NCBI RefSeq assembly: GCF_030412015.1
Contig: NZ_JASNRD010000003.1
Coordinates: 1-64,000 of the forward strand
Direction: 5' to 3'
Source of the DNA: Massilia sp. YIM B02763
Lineage (GTDB): Bacteria; Pseudomonadota; Gammaproteobacteria; Burkholderiales; Burkholderiaceae_D
DNA length: 64,000 nucleotides
Numbering within the stretch: position 1 is the stretch's first letter; every line of letters starts with the position of its first letter. The position numbers and the translations under genes are program-made. Below, piece by piece: positions 44,700-52,986 of this stretch. The notes under the pieces are model-generated. The model searched no databases and was not told the DNA's origin. It was given only the letters and a program-made list of their open reading frames with translations.

Positions 44700-47234
44700 A
44701 TGCTGATCCAATCCCTGCGAATGACCGCGCGCGACTGGCGCGCCGGCGAACTGCGCTTCCTGCTGGTGGCGCTGGTGGTGGCCGTGGCGGCATTGTCGGC
44801 CGTCGGCTTCTTCGTCGACCGCATGCGCAGCGGATTGACGCGCGATGCGCGCCAGCTGCTGGGCGCCGACCTGCTGGTCAATGCCGACCAGCCGCTGCCC
44901 GCGCCCTGGCGCCAGGAAGCCGCGCGGCGCGGCCTGGTGCTGGCCGATACCGTCGCCTTCCCCAGCATGGCGCAGGCCGGGCAGGGCGACGATTCCCAGG
45001 CCCTGCTGGCGTCGGTGAAGGCCGTCTCGAACGGCTACCCGCTGCGCGGCCAGCTGCGCACGACGACGAGCCCCGAGGATGCCAGCGAAGCGCTGGGCGA
45101 CCTCGCCGACGGCGTGCCGGCGCCGGGCACCGTCTGGGTCGACGTCAACCTGCTGCCGCCCCTGAAGGTGAAGGTCGGCAGCACCATCGGACTGGGCGAC
45201 AAGACCTTCAGGATCGCGCGCCTGATCGCGACGGAGCCGGACCGCGGCGCCTCGTTCTCCAATTTCGCGCCGCGCGTGATGCTGAACCTGGCCGACCTGA
45301 AGGCGACCGGCCTGGTCGACAACTATGCGCGCGTGACCTACCGCATGCAGGTGGCGGGGCCCTCGGCCAACGACCCGCGCCCCGTGCAGGACTACGAAGC
45401 GTGGTTGCGCGCGCGCATCGCCGCCGACAACGTCAAGGGCGTGCGCATCGAAACGCTGGAAAACGGCCGGCCCGAAATGCGCAACACGATCGACCGCGCC
45501 GAGCGTTTCCTGTCGCTCGTGAGCCTGTTGTCGGCGATGCTGGCGGCTGTCGCCGTGGCGATGGCGGCGCGCCGCTTCATGCAGCGCCACCTCGACGCCG
45601 TCGCCATGCTGCGCTGCCTGGGCATGACGCAGAACGAGGTCGGCATCCTGTTCCTCGTCGAATTCGCCATCGTGGGCCTGGCCGGCAGCGTGCTGGGCGT
45701 GCTGGTCGGCTTCGGCGCCCACTTCGTGCTGCTGGAGGCGGTGAAGAACCTGATCCCGGCCGAACTGCCGCCGGTGTCGCCGCTGCCGGCCCTGCAGGGC
45801 ATCGGCACCGGCATGCTGCTGCTGGTCGGTTTCGCGCTGGCGCCCGTCCTGCAGCTGCGCAACGTGCCGCACAACCGCGTCATCCGGCGCGAGCAGGCGG
45901 CCCCGCGTCCCGCCGCGCTGGCCACCTACGGCCTGGGCACGGCCGTCTTCGTCGGGCTGCTGCTGTGGCAGGCCGGCGACGTGCGCCTGGCGCTGCTGAC
46001 GGCCGGCGGCTTCCTCGGCGGCTTCGCCGTGTTCGCCCTGGTCGGCTGGCTGGCGCTGCTGGGCCTGAAGCGCCTGCGCACCCTGTTCAAGCACCAGGCC
46101 TGGCGCTTCGCCATCACCTCGCTGCAGCGCCGTCCCGGCGCCACCGTCGTGCAGATCGTGTCGCTGTCGCTGGGCCTCATGGCCTTGCTGGTGCTGACCG
46201 TCGTGCGCGGCGACCTGATGGCGGCGTGGCGAGTGGCCACGCCGGCCGATGCGCCGAACCGCTTCATCATCAACATCCAGCCGGACCAGCGCGAGGGCGT
46301 GGCGAAGCAGATCCGCGCCGCCGGCGTGGCCGATCCCGTGCTGTATCCGATGATCCGCGGGCGCCTGGTCGCCGTGAACGGCGAGGCCGTGACCAAGGAC
46401 ACCTATACGGAAGACCGCGCGCGCGGCCTCGCCGAGCGCGAATTCAACCTGTCCAGCACGGCCGCTCTGCCGGCCGGTAACGAGATCTCGGGCGGGACCT
46501 GGTACCGCGACGCGCCCGGCGTGGCCGAAGCCTCCGTCGAGCAGGGCCTGGCGAACACGCTGCGCCTGAAACTGGGCGACACCATGCGCTTCGACATGGG
46601 CGGCCAGATCGTCGAGGCCAGGATCACGAGCCTGCGCAAGCTCGAATGGGGCTCGATGCGCGCCAACTTCTTCGTCATCATCAACCCGGCGGCCATGCGC
46701 GACGCGCCCACCACCTACATGACGGCGTTCCACCTGCCGGCGCGCGGCATCGGCCTGGCCAACAGCCTGACGCGCGCGTTCCCGAACCTGACCGTGATCG
46801 ACGTCAGCGGCATCATCCGCCAGCTGCAGGACGTGCTCGACCAGGTCGTCGTCGCCGTCGAATTCCTGTTCCTGTTCACGCTCGCCTCGGGCGTGCTGGT
46901 GCTGTACGCGGCCTTGATGGGATCCCAGGCCGAACGCACGCGCGAGGCGGGCCTGCTGCGCGCGCTGGGCGCCACCCGCAGCCAATTGGCGCAAGCCCAG
47001 CGCATCGAATTCGCGCTGGTCGGCGGCCTGTCCGGCCTGCTGGCGGCGACGGGCGCGGCGGCGCTGGGCTGGGCGCTGGCCGAGTACCAGTTCAAGTTCC
47101 CCTGGCACGTCGAGCCGCAGGTATGGATCGCGGGCCTCGTGGCGGGCGCCGCGTGCGCGCTGGTGGGCGGCTGGCTGGGATTGCGCAACGTGCTGCGCCA
47201 GCCGCCGTTGCAGACCTTGCGCGAAGCCACGTGA
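44700..47234 (+). CDS. FtsX/YbbP-like ABC transporter permease
   Basis: An 844-residue inner-membrane protein with the YbbP layout: an N-terminal helix (about 18-38), a periplasmic domain, three helices near 265-380, two more near 405-450, a second MacB-like periplasmic domain (about 490-690) and three C-terminal helices (about 725-820). FtsX-type segments include 'LDAVAMLRCLGMTQNEV' and 'REAGLLRALGATRSQL'. Relatives work with an ATPase (YbbA-like) in lipid, lipoprotein or lysophospholipid handling; no ATPase gene lies next to it here. It follows the deaminase gene by 28 bp. Confidence 0.85.
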   Translation: MLIQSLRMTARDWRAGELRFLLVALVVAVAALSAVGFFVDRMRSGLTRDARQLLGADLLVNADQPLPAPWRQEAARRGLVLADTVAFPSMAQAGQGDDSQALLASVKAVSNGYPLRGQLRTTTSPEDASEALGDLADGVPAPGTVWVDVNLLPPLKVKVGSTIGLGDKTFRIARLIATEPDRGASFSNFAPRVMLNLADLKATGLVDNYARVTYRMQVAGPSANDPRPVQDYEAWLRARIAADNVKGVRIETLENGRPEMRNTIDRAERFLSLVSLLSAMLAAVAVAMAARRFMQRHLDAVAMLRCLGMTQNEVGILFLVEFAIVGLAGSVLGVLVGFGAHFVLLEAVKNLIPAELPPVSPLPALQGIGTGMLLLVGFALAPVLQLRNVPHNRVIRREQAAPRPAALATYGLGTAVFVGLLLWQAGDVRLALLTAGGFLGGFAVFALVGWLALLGLKRLRTLFKHQAWRFAITSLQRRPGATVVQIVSLSLGLMALLVLTVVRGDLMAAWRVATPADAPNRFIINIQPDQREGVAKQIRAAGVADPVLYPMIRGRLVAVNGEAVTKDTYTEDRARGLAEREFNLSSTAALPAGNEISGGTWYRDAPGVAEASVEQGLANTLRLKLGDTMRFDMGGQIVEARITSLRKLEWGSMRANFFVIINPAAMRDAPTTYMTAFHLPARGIGLANSLTRAFPNLTVIDVSGIIRQLQDVLDQVVVAVEFLFLFTLASGVLVLYAALMGSQAERTREAGLLRALGATRSQLAQAQRIEFALVGGLSGLLAATGAAALGWALAEYQFKFPWHVEPQVWIAGLVAGAACALVGGWLGLRNVLRQPPLQTLREAT

Positions 47235-47254
47235 TTGCAATGGCTGTATGACGG

Positions 47255-47362
47255 GTAGGGTGGACGGCTCTGCCGTCCACGCGTTCGACCGTTGCGTGAA
47301 CGACCCGCTCGCCCCGGTTCATGCGGATGTGGACGCGTGGACGGCGAAGCCGCCCACCCTAC
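47255..47362. repeat. REP doublet (REPIN) of the RAYT-associated family
   Basis: A 35-bp REP beginning GTAGGGTGGACGGC at 47255-47289 is paired with an inverted, more diverged copy at 47331-47362. Same family as the REPs flanking the transposase at 49156 and 49845. It lies between the permease gene and the haemoglobin gene, ending 28 bp before the latter's start. Confidence 0.9.
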
Positions 47363-47390
47363 CGCCCGCGCCGTGCGTTATCATGGACGG

Positions 47391-47825
47391 ATGTCCGAAC
47401 CCCAAGCTACCCAAGATACCGACGTGCAGGAAGAGCAACACGACTCCCGCACGATGTATGAACTCATCGGCGGCGAAGCCCGCCTGCGCGAACTGGTCGA
47501 CCGCTTCTACGACCTGATGCAGCTGGAAGGCGACTTCGCCGGCATCCACGCGATGCACCCGGTGCCGAACGACGGCTCGCGCGACAAGCTGTTCATGTTC
47601 CTGTCCGGCTGGATGGGCGGCCCGAACCTGTTCATCGAACGCTACGGCCACCCGATGCTGCGCGCGCGCCACCTGCCGTTCGCGATCGGCACCTCCGAGC
47701 GCGACCAGTGGCTGCGCTGCATGGCGATGGCGCTGGAAGACATGGGCTACGACTACGAGCTGCGCCTGCGCCTGATGAACGCCTTCTTCCAGACGGCGGA
47801 CTGGATGCGCAACAGGCCGCACTGA
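47391..47825 (+). CDS. Group II truncated haemoglobin
   Basis: A 144-residue 2-on-2 globin that binds haem and is thought to handle O2, NO or sulfide rather than transport oxygen. Landmarks are 'YELIGGEARLRELVDRFYDLM' (helices A-B), 'LFMFLSGWMGGPNLFIERYGHPMLRARHLPFAIG' with the proximal His in 'ARHLPF', and 'RDQWLRCMAMAL' with the conserved Trp of group II. ATG 47391 is chosen because the upstream frame runs into the REP. rmuC begins eight bases after its stop. Confidence 0.92.
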   Translation: MSEPQATQDTDVQEEQHDSRTMYELIGGEARLRELVDRFYDLMQLEGDFAGIHAMHPVPNDGSRDKLFMFLSGWMGGPNLFIERYGHPMLRARHLPFAIGTSERDQWLRCMAMALEDMGYDYELRLRLMNAFFQTADWMRNRPH

Positions 47826-47833
47826 GCATCAGC

Positions 47834-49159
47834 ATGCCGACGCTTGAATTCATCGTGCTGGCCCTCGCGCTGCTGGCCGTGCTCGCGCTGCAGTTCGTGC
47901 TGCTCACGCACGCCCGCGCAGGCGCTGAGCGCGGCGACGAACGCCATGCCTTCGAACGCCTGGAGCGCGAGCTGCGCATGGAGCTGCAGTCCAGCGCCCA
48001 GTCCACGCGCCAGGAACTGGCCGCCCACCTCGCGCAGAACCAGGCCGCCGTCGCCCAGCAGCTGGAGAACATGCGCCAGCAGATCCAGCTCGCGTCGCAA
48101 GGCGGGCGCGAGGAGCAGGCGCGCGCGCTGAAGCGCTTTTCCGATACGCTGAACGGCGCGCTGGCCAACCTCACCGAGTCGAATGCCCAGCGCATGCTGG
48201 AAGTGCGCGCCACGCTCGAGCACAAGATCCGCGACCTGCAGAACGACAATGCCAAGCGCCTCGAGGAGATGCGCCAGACCGTCGACGAGAAGCTGCACGC
48301 GACGCTGGAGACGCGCTTGAGCGAATCGTTCCGCCAGGTCTCCGACCGCCTCGAGAAGGTGCACCAGGGCCTGGGCGAGATGCAGCAGCTGGCCGTGGGC
48401 GTGGGCGACCTGAAGCGCGTGCTGGTCAACGTGAAGACGCGCGGCACCTGGGGCGAGGTGCAGCTGGAGATGCTGCTCGAGCAGGTGCTCACGGTCGACC
48501 AGTACGCCAAGAACGTCGAGACCGTGCGCGGCTCGAACGCGCGCGTCGAATTCGCGATCAAGCTGCCCGGCGTCGTCGACGGCGGCCCGCCCTTGTGGCT
48601 GCCGATCGACGCCAAGTTCCCGAAGGAGCAGTACGAGCGCCTGCTGGAAGCGGCCGAGGGGGGCGACGCCGACGGCGTGGCGCGCGCCGGCGCCGAGCTG
48701 GAACGCGCAGTGCGCGGCGAAGCCAAGACGATCTGCGACAAATACCTGGCGCCGCCGGCCACGACCGATTTCGCCATCCTGTTCCTGCCGACCGAGGGCC
48801 TGTACGCGGAGGTCATGCGCCGCCCCGGCCTGGCCGACGATCTGCAGCGCACCCTGCGCGTGACGATCGCCGGCCCGTCCACGCTGGCCGCGCTGCTCAA
48901 CAGCCTGCAGATGGGCTTCCGCACGCTGGCGCTGGAAAAGCGCTCGTCGGAAGTGTGGCAGGTGCTGGGCGCCGTGAAGACGGAGTTCGGCAAGTTCGGC
49001 GACGTGCTGGCCCAGACCAAGCTGACGCTGGAGCGGGCCGCCAAGAACATCGAAAGCGCCGAGGTGCGCAGCCGCCAGATGGCGCGCAAGCTGAAGTCGG
49101 TGGAGGCCTTGCCGAGCGAGGCGGCGCAGTTAATGTTAGGGAACGACGATCCAGCGTAG
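47834..49159 (+). CDS. rmuC: RmuC family protein
   Basis: A 441-residue RmuC protein, a putative nuclease-fold factor linked to limiting inversions at short repeats. An N-terminal membrane anchor ('FIVLALALLAVLALQFVLL') and a long coiled coil (about 35-180) precede the RmuC domain ('NVKTRGTWGEVQLEMLLEQVL', 'LWLPIDAKFPKEQYERLLEA', 'FAILFLPTEGLYAEVMR', 'LNSLQMGFRTLALEKRSSEVW'). Its TAG stop (49157-49159) is provided by the first bases of the REP that begins at 49156, so the C-terminal end may have been changed by the insertion. Confidence 0.92.
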   Translation: MPTLEFIVLALALLAVLALQFVLLTHARAGAERGDERHAFERLERELRMELQSSAQSTRQELAAHLAQNQAAVAQQLENMRQQIQLASQGGREEQARALKRFSDTLNGALANLTESNAQRMLEVRATLEHKIRDLQNDNAKRLEEMRQTVDEKLHATLETRLSESFRQVSDRLEKVHQGLGEMQQLAVGVGDLKRVLVNVKTRGTWGEVQLEMLLEQVLTVDQYAKNVETVRGSNARVEFAIKLPGVVDGGPPLWLPIDAKFPKEQYERLLEAAEGGDADGVARAGAELERAVRGEAKTICDKYLAPPATTDFAILFLPTEGLYAEVMRRPGLADDLQRTLRVTIAGPSTLAALLNSLQMGFRTLALEKRSSEVWQVLGAVKTEFGKFGDVLAQTKLTLERAAKNIESAEVRSRQMARKLKSVEALPSEAAQLMLGNDDPA

Positions 49160-49190
49160 GGTGGACGGCTCCGCCGTCCACGCGTTCAAC
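49156..49190 (+). repeat. REP, left end of the RAYT locus
   Basis: 35 bp beginning GTAGGGTGGACGGC, with an internal palindrome (GTGGACGGC / GCCGTCCAC) and ending GCGTTCAAC. It contains the rmuC stop codon. Confidence 0.92.
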
Positions 49191-49223
49191 CATCGTGCGA
49201 ACGATCGCGCCTCTATCACACCT

Positions 49224-49757
49224 TCACTCGACATCCAGTTTTTCGATCCCCGCCGACCCGCCCCAATCCTGCGCATGCATACCGTTGCGCACATATCTAC
49301 CGAACGTCGAATACGGCCAGGTTGCCGCGTTCTCGGCATGCCCGTGCTTGACCGGATTGAAATGGATGTAATCCATATGCCGCTGCATGTCTACCTCATC
49401 GCGGATGCGATGCTCCCAGAAGCGGCGCTGCCAGATGGTCGACTCGCCCCGCGCGGTCGCCGCGTCGCTGGCACGAATGCGGTACCGCTGGCCGCATGCG
49501 TGAGAGACGCAGTGCTTGATCTGCGACCAGCGTCGCGAGAAGTCGATGTCGTCGGGAGGCAGTGTCCAGATGCAGTGCAAGTGATCGGGCAGCAGGACCC
49601 AGCCGTCGATCGAGAATGGGTGCGTTCGGCGAACAGCCTGGATGGCTTCGCGCAGAGCGGTGCGGATCAACGTGTCGCAGAGGATCGGACGGCGCCGGTA
49701 GGCGACGACGGTGAAGAAGAAGGTGGTGCCGGTTTCGGCGCGGCGGAAGCGGGACAT
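49224..49757 (-). CDS. REP-associated tyrosine transposase (RAYT, IS200/IS605-like)
   Basis: A Y1-type HUH endonuclease of 177 residues from ATG 49757 (or 185 from ATG 49781). Motifs are 'FFFTVVAYRRRPIL' near the N-terminus, the HUH motif 'LLPDHLHCIWTLP' (HLH, about residues 53-65), 'SRRWSQIKHCV', 'IWQRRFWEHRIRDEVDMQRHMDYIHFNPVKHG' with the conserved Tyr followed by HFNPV, and the C-terminal 'WPYSTFGRYV'. RAYTs process single-stranded REP DNA and are held responsible for REP spread. Inverted REPs flank the gene and more copies lie 2 kb away. The protein seems intact. Confidence 0.92.
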   Translation of the reverse strand: MSRFRRAETGTTFFFTVVAYRRRPILCDTLIRTALREAIQAVRRTHPFSIDGWVLLPDHLHCIWTLPPDDIDFSRRWSQIKHCVSHACGQRYRIRASDAATARGESTIWQRRFWEHRIRDEVDMQRHMDYIHFNPVKHGHAENAATWPYSTFGRYVRNGMHAQDWGGSAGIEKLDVE

Positions 49758-49810
49758 CGGCGCAGTATGGCGATGTCCCATAACGGGGTGATGTGGCGGG
49801 TCAAATGGTA

Positions 49811-49845
49811 GTTGAACGCGTGGACGGCCGAGCCGTCCACCCTAC
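49811..49845 (-). repeat. REP, right end of the RAYT locus
   Basis: Inverse copy of the left-end REP with a single mismatch in the loop. Its terminal CTAC supplies the TAG stop of mobA-moeA (49842-49844). Confidence 0.92.
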
Positions 49846-51710
49846 AAAAGACCGTCGAACAGGATGACGTCGACGAGATCGCCGGCCTGCACGTTGCCCT
49901 GCTCGTCATGCAGCACCACCATGCAATTCGCCTCCGACATCGACCGCAAGATGCCCGACCCCTGCGCGCCCGTGATGCGCACTTCGGGCATGCCGTCGGC
50001 GCCGTGCGCGAGGATGCCGCGCTGGTATTCGGTGCGGCCGGGCTTCTTGCGAATCGTGGCCGTCGAGCGGGCTTTCACCGGGACCAGCGGGGCCTCGGCG
50101 CCCATCATGCGCAGCAGCGCGTCGCGGGCGAAGAAGTAGAACGAGACCATCACGGCGACCGGGTTGCCGGGCAGGCCGAACAGGAAGGCGCTGCGGCCGT
50201 TCGAGCCGATGCGGCCGAAGGCCAGCGGGCGGCCCGGGCGCATGCCGATCTTCCAGAACGTGACGTCGCCCAGGCGCGCCATGATGTCGCGCGTGTAGTC
50301 GGCCGCGCCGACCGAGACGCCGCCCGAGGTGATGATGGCGTCGGCGTTCTCGCAGGCGTCGCGCAAGGCCTGTTCCAGCGCCTGCGGGTCGTCGCGCACG
50401 ACGCCCATGTCGATCAGGTCGCAGCCCAGGCGCCGCAGCATGCCGTGGATGGTGTAGCGGTTGCTGTCGTAGACGCAGCCTTCGCCCAGCGGCTGGCCGA
50501 TCGAGCGCAGTTCGTCGCCGGTGGAGAAGAAGGCGACGCGCAGGCGCCGCCGCACCGGCACCTCGGCCACGCCGAGGGAGGCCAGCAGGCCCAGGTCGGC
50601 CGGGCGCACGATGCGACCGCGCGCCAGCGCGGCGCTGCCGCGCTTGAGGTCTTCGCCGGCCAGGCGGCGGTTGTCGCCGGCGCGGATCGTGCCGGGGGCC
50701 AGCACGATCCGGTCGCCCTCGGCGGTCGCGAATTCCTGTGGCACGACGCTGTCGCAGCCCTGCGGCATCACGCCGCCCGTCATGATGCGCACGCATTCGC
50801 CCGCCTGCGGCACGCCGTCGAAGGCGCGGCCGGCATAGGTGGTGCCGACCACGCGCAGCCGGGTGGGCGCGTCCGCCAGCAGGTCGGCGCCGCGCAGCGC
50901 GTAGCCGTCCATGGCCGAGTTGTCGTGGGCCGGCACGTCGATCGGCGAGATGACGTCCTCGGCCAGCACGCGGCCCAGCGCGGCGCGCAGCGCGACGTGT
51001 TCGACGGCGCGCACCGGCGTGACGAAGTCGCGGATGATGCGCTGGGCATCGCGCACGGGCAGGGCATCGGGGTCGTAGCTGGACAGGCAGCCGGCTACCT
51101 CGGCCAGCGTCGGCGGACGCGCGGGGTCGAGCCGGTCCAGTTCGTCGCGGGTATTGATGTTGCGGAAGGCGGCGGCATCCTCGAACACGACTTCGGCCAC
51201 CTTGACCTGTGGGTACCAGCCGTCCATGCGCCGCCCGCCGCCGTCCAGGTAGGCGCTCAGCACGGGTTCCAGCGACGTCTTCATCAGCGCGAACACGGGG
51301 TGCACCTGGCGCTGGCCGTCTTCTTGCGTGACGGCGACGGCGAGGTCGGCGCCCGCCGCTTCCAGGCCGGCGGCCAGGCGCGCGGCCAGGTCGAGGGGCA
51401 GGAAGGGCGAGTCGCACGGGGCGGTGAGCAGGTAGTCGGTGCCGCAGCGGCGCAGGCCCGCCTGCAGGCCGGCCAGCGGGCCGGCGAAGCCCGGCGTGTC
51501 GTCGGGCCACACCGGCACGCCCAGCGCCGCGTAGGCGTCGAGGTTGCGGTTGGCATTGATGGCGGCGCGCGCCACCTGCGGCGCCAGGCGCGCCAGCACC
51601 TGCGCGGCCATGGTGGAGCCGCCGAACGCCTGCAGGCCCTTGTCGACGTTGCCCATGCGCGTGCCGCGGCCGCCCGCGAGGACCAGGCCGCCGATCGATT
51701 CTTTGTTCAT
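49842..51710 (-). CDS. MobA-MoeA fusion: molybdenum cofactor guanylyl-/molybdotransferase
   Basis: A fusion of two cofactor enzymes, 622 residues. Residues ~1-195 are MobA (links GMP to the molybdenum cofactor), with 'LVLAGGRGTRMGNVDKGL' for GTP binding and 'TAPCDSPFLPLDLA'. Residues ~205-622 are MoeA (inserts molybdate into adenylylated molybdopterin), with 'DVPAHDNSAMDGYALR', 'VGTTYAGRAFDGVPQAGECVRIMTGGVMPQG', 'TGDELRSIGQPL', 'DSNRYTIHGML', 'TSGGVSVGAADY' and 'FGLPGNPVAVMVSF'. It is the second gene after moaA, separated only by 14-bp repeats. The stop codon belongs to the REP inserted at its 3' end. Confidence 0.93.
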   Translation of the reverse strand: MNKESIGGLVLAGGRGTRMGNVDKGLQAFGGSTMAAQVLARLAPQVARAAINANRNLDAYAALGVPVWPDDTPGFAGPLAGLQAGLRRCGTDYLLTAPCDSPFLPLDLAARLAAGLEAAGADLAVAVTQEDGQRQVHPVFALMKTSLEPVLSAYLDGGGRRMDGWYPQVKVAEVVFEDAAAFRNINTRDELDRLDPARPPTLAEVAGCLSSYDPDALPVRDAQRIIRDFVTPVRAVEHVALRAALGRVLAEDVISPIDVPAHDNSAMDGYALRGADLLADAPTRLRVVGTTYAGRAFDGVPQAGECVRIMTGGVMPQGCDSVVPQEFATAEGDRIVLAPGTIRAGDNRRLAGEDLKRGSAALARGRIVRPADLGLLASLGVAEVPVRRRLRVAFFSTGDELRSIGQPLGEGCVYDSNRYTIHGMLRRLGCDLIDMGVVRDDPQALEQALRDACENADAIITSGGVSVGAADYTRDIMARLGDVTFWKIGMRPGRPLAFGRIGSNGRSAFLFGLPGNPVAVMVSFYFFARDALLRMMGAEAPLVPVKARSTATIRKKPGRTEYQRGILAHGADGMPEVRITGAQGSGILRSMSEANCMVVLHDEQGNVQAGDLVDVILFDGLL

Positions 51711-51766
51711 CTTGTTATCCGCTGCTTGTTATCCAGCGCTTATTATCCGCCGCTTATTTATCCACC
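51711..51766. repeat. Four 14-bp tandem repeats filling the moaA/mobA-moeA gap
   Basis: Units CTTGTTATCCGCTG-like at 51711, 51725, 51739 and 51753. On the minus strand the array starts with the moaA end codons GGA TAA (stop 51758-51760) and runs directly to the mobA-moeA ATG (51710) as GGATAA(C/T)AAG units. Confidence 0.93.
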
Positions 51767-52873
51767 AATATAGGACATCTCGATCTTGCGCGCCTCGCGT
51801 CCCGCGACCAGCCCCTCGGTATTGATGGTGCGGGTCTCGGAATAGCGGTCGGCGCGCGCGCGCCACATGTGGGCGATGGCGGACGACAGCTCCGCTTCGC
51901 TGCGGCCCTCGCGCAGCAGGGCGCGCAGGTCGTGGCCGCGGGTGGCGAACAGGCAGGTGTACAGCTTGCCCTCGGTCGACAGGCGGATGCGCGAGCAGTC
52001 CTGGCAGAACGCCTGGGTAACGCTGGAGATCATGCCGACCTCGCCGCCGCCGTCCACGTAGCGCCAGCGCGACGCGGTCTCGCCCGTATAGTTGGGGTCG
52101 ATGGCTTCCAGCGGCATCTCGGCCGAGATGCGCCGCACCACTTCGCCGGACGGCACCACCTCGTCCATGTTCCAGCCGTTCGAGGCGCCCACGTCCATGT
52201 ATTCGATGAAGCGCAGGATGTAGGGCGAGCCCTTGAAGTGGCGCGCCATCGGCAGGATCTGGTCGTCGTTCATGCCGCCCTTGACGACCATGTTGACCTT
52301 GATCGGGCCCAGGCCCGCGGCATGGGCGGCCTCGATGCCGTCCAGGACGTCGGCCACGGAAAAGTCGACGTCGTTCATGCGCCGGAACACGGTGTCGTCG
52401 ATCGCGTCGAGCGAGACGGTGACGCGGTCCAGGCCCGCGTCCTTGAGCGTGCGCGCCTTGCGCGCCAGCAGCGAGCCGTTGGTGGTCAGGGTCAGGTCGA
52501 GCGGGCGGCCGGACGGCGTGTCCAGCGCGCGCAGCTGGGCCACGAGGCGTTCCAGGTCCTTGCGCAGCAGCGGCTCGCCGCCCGTCAGGCGGATCTTTTC
52601 CACGCCGTGGGCGACGAACAGCGCGGCGACCCGCGTGATTTCCTCGAAGCTCAAGAGCGAGGAATGGGGCAGGTAGGCGTAATTCTTGTCGAACACTTCC
52701 TTCGGCATGCAATAGACGCAGCGGAAGTTGCACCGGTCGGTGACGGAAATGCGCAGGTCGTGCAGCGGCCGCCCGAGCGCGTCGGCGAGCAGGCCGTTCG
52801 GCGCTTCGAGGGTGGGTGGAATGGCCATTGCCGGGGCACGGGCATCGGCCAGCATGATGATTTTCTCGGACAT
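51758..52873 (-). CDS. moaA: GTP 3',8-cyclase MoaA
   Basis: A radical SAM enzyme making the first molybdenum-cofactor intermediate from GTP, 371 residues. The N-terminal iron-sulfur site is '[16 protein letters not shown]' (CxxxCxxC, about residues 42-57); '[12 protein letters not shown]' is the SAM-binding GGE motif. The second cluster site is '[21 protein letters not shown]' (C-x2-C-x13-C, about 290-308). The C-terminus ends 'SYIGG', the conserved Gly-Gly needed for activity. It heads the moaA-mobA/moeA pair. Confidence 0.96.
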   Translation of the reverse strand: MSEKIIMLADARAPAMAIPPTLEAPNGLLADALGRPLHDLRISVTDRCNFRCVYCMPKEVFDKNYAYLPHSSLLSFEEITRVAALFVAHGVEKIRLTGGEPLLRKDLERLVAQLRALDTPSGRPLDLTLTTNGSLLARKARTLKDAGLDRVTVSLDAIDDTVFRRMNDVDFSVADVLDGIEAAHAAGLGPIKVNMVVKGGMNDDQILPMARHFKGSPYILRFIEYMDVGASNGWNMDEVVPSGEVVRRISAEMPLEAIDPNYTGETASRWRYVDGGGEVGMISSVTQAFCQDCSRIRLSTEGKLYTCLFATRGHDLRALLREGRSEAELSSAIAHMWRARADRYSETRTINTEGLVAGREARKIEMSYIGG

Positions 52874-52986
52874 CCCGCTACGATAGCAGAAGGGCGCACT
52901 CGGCGCAGGGATCGGCCCCTTCCCGCCGCCGCGTAGCGATGATTCTGTCGCGCAAACACGCCATGGAGGGGGCGACCTTGGCCGGC

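Larger units (their letters stand above)
49156..49845. mobile_element. RAYT locus bracketed by inverted REPs
   Basis: A 690-bp unit made of a transposase gene and two 35-bp REPs in inverted orientation at its ends (49156-49190 and 49811-49845), differing at one position. It sits exactly between the converging ends of rmuC and mobA-moeA, and the TAG in each REP end (GTAG) is the stop codon of the neighbouring gene. Confidence 0.88.
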
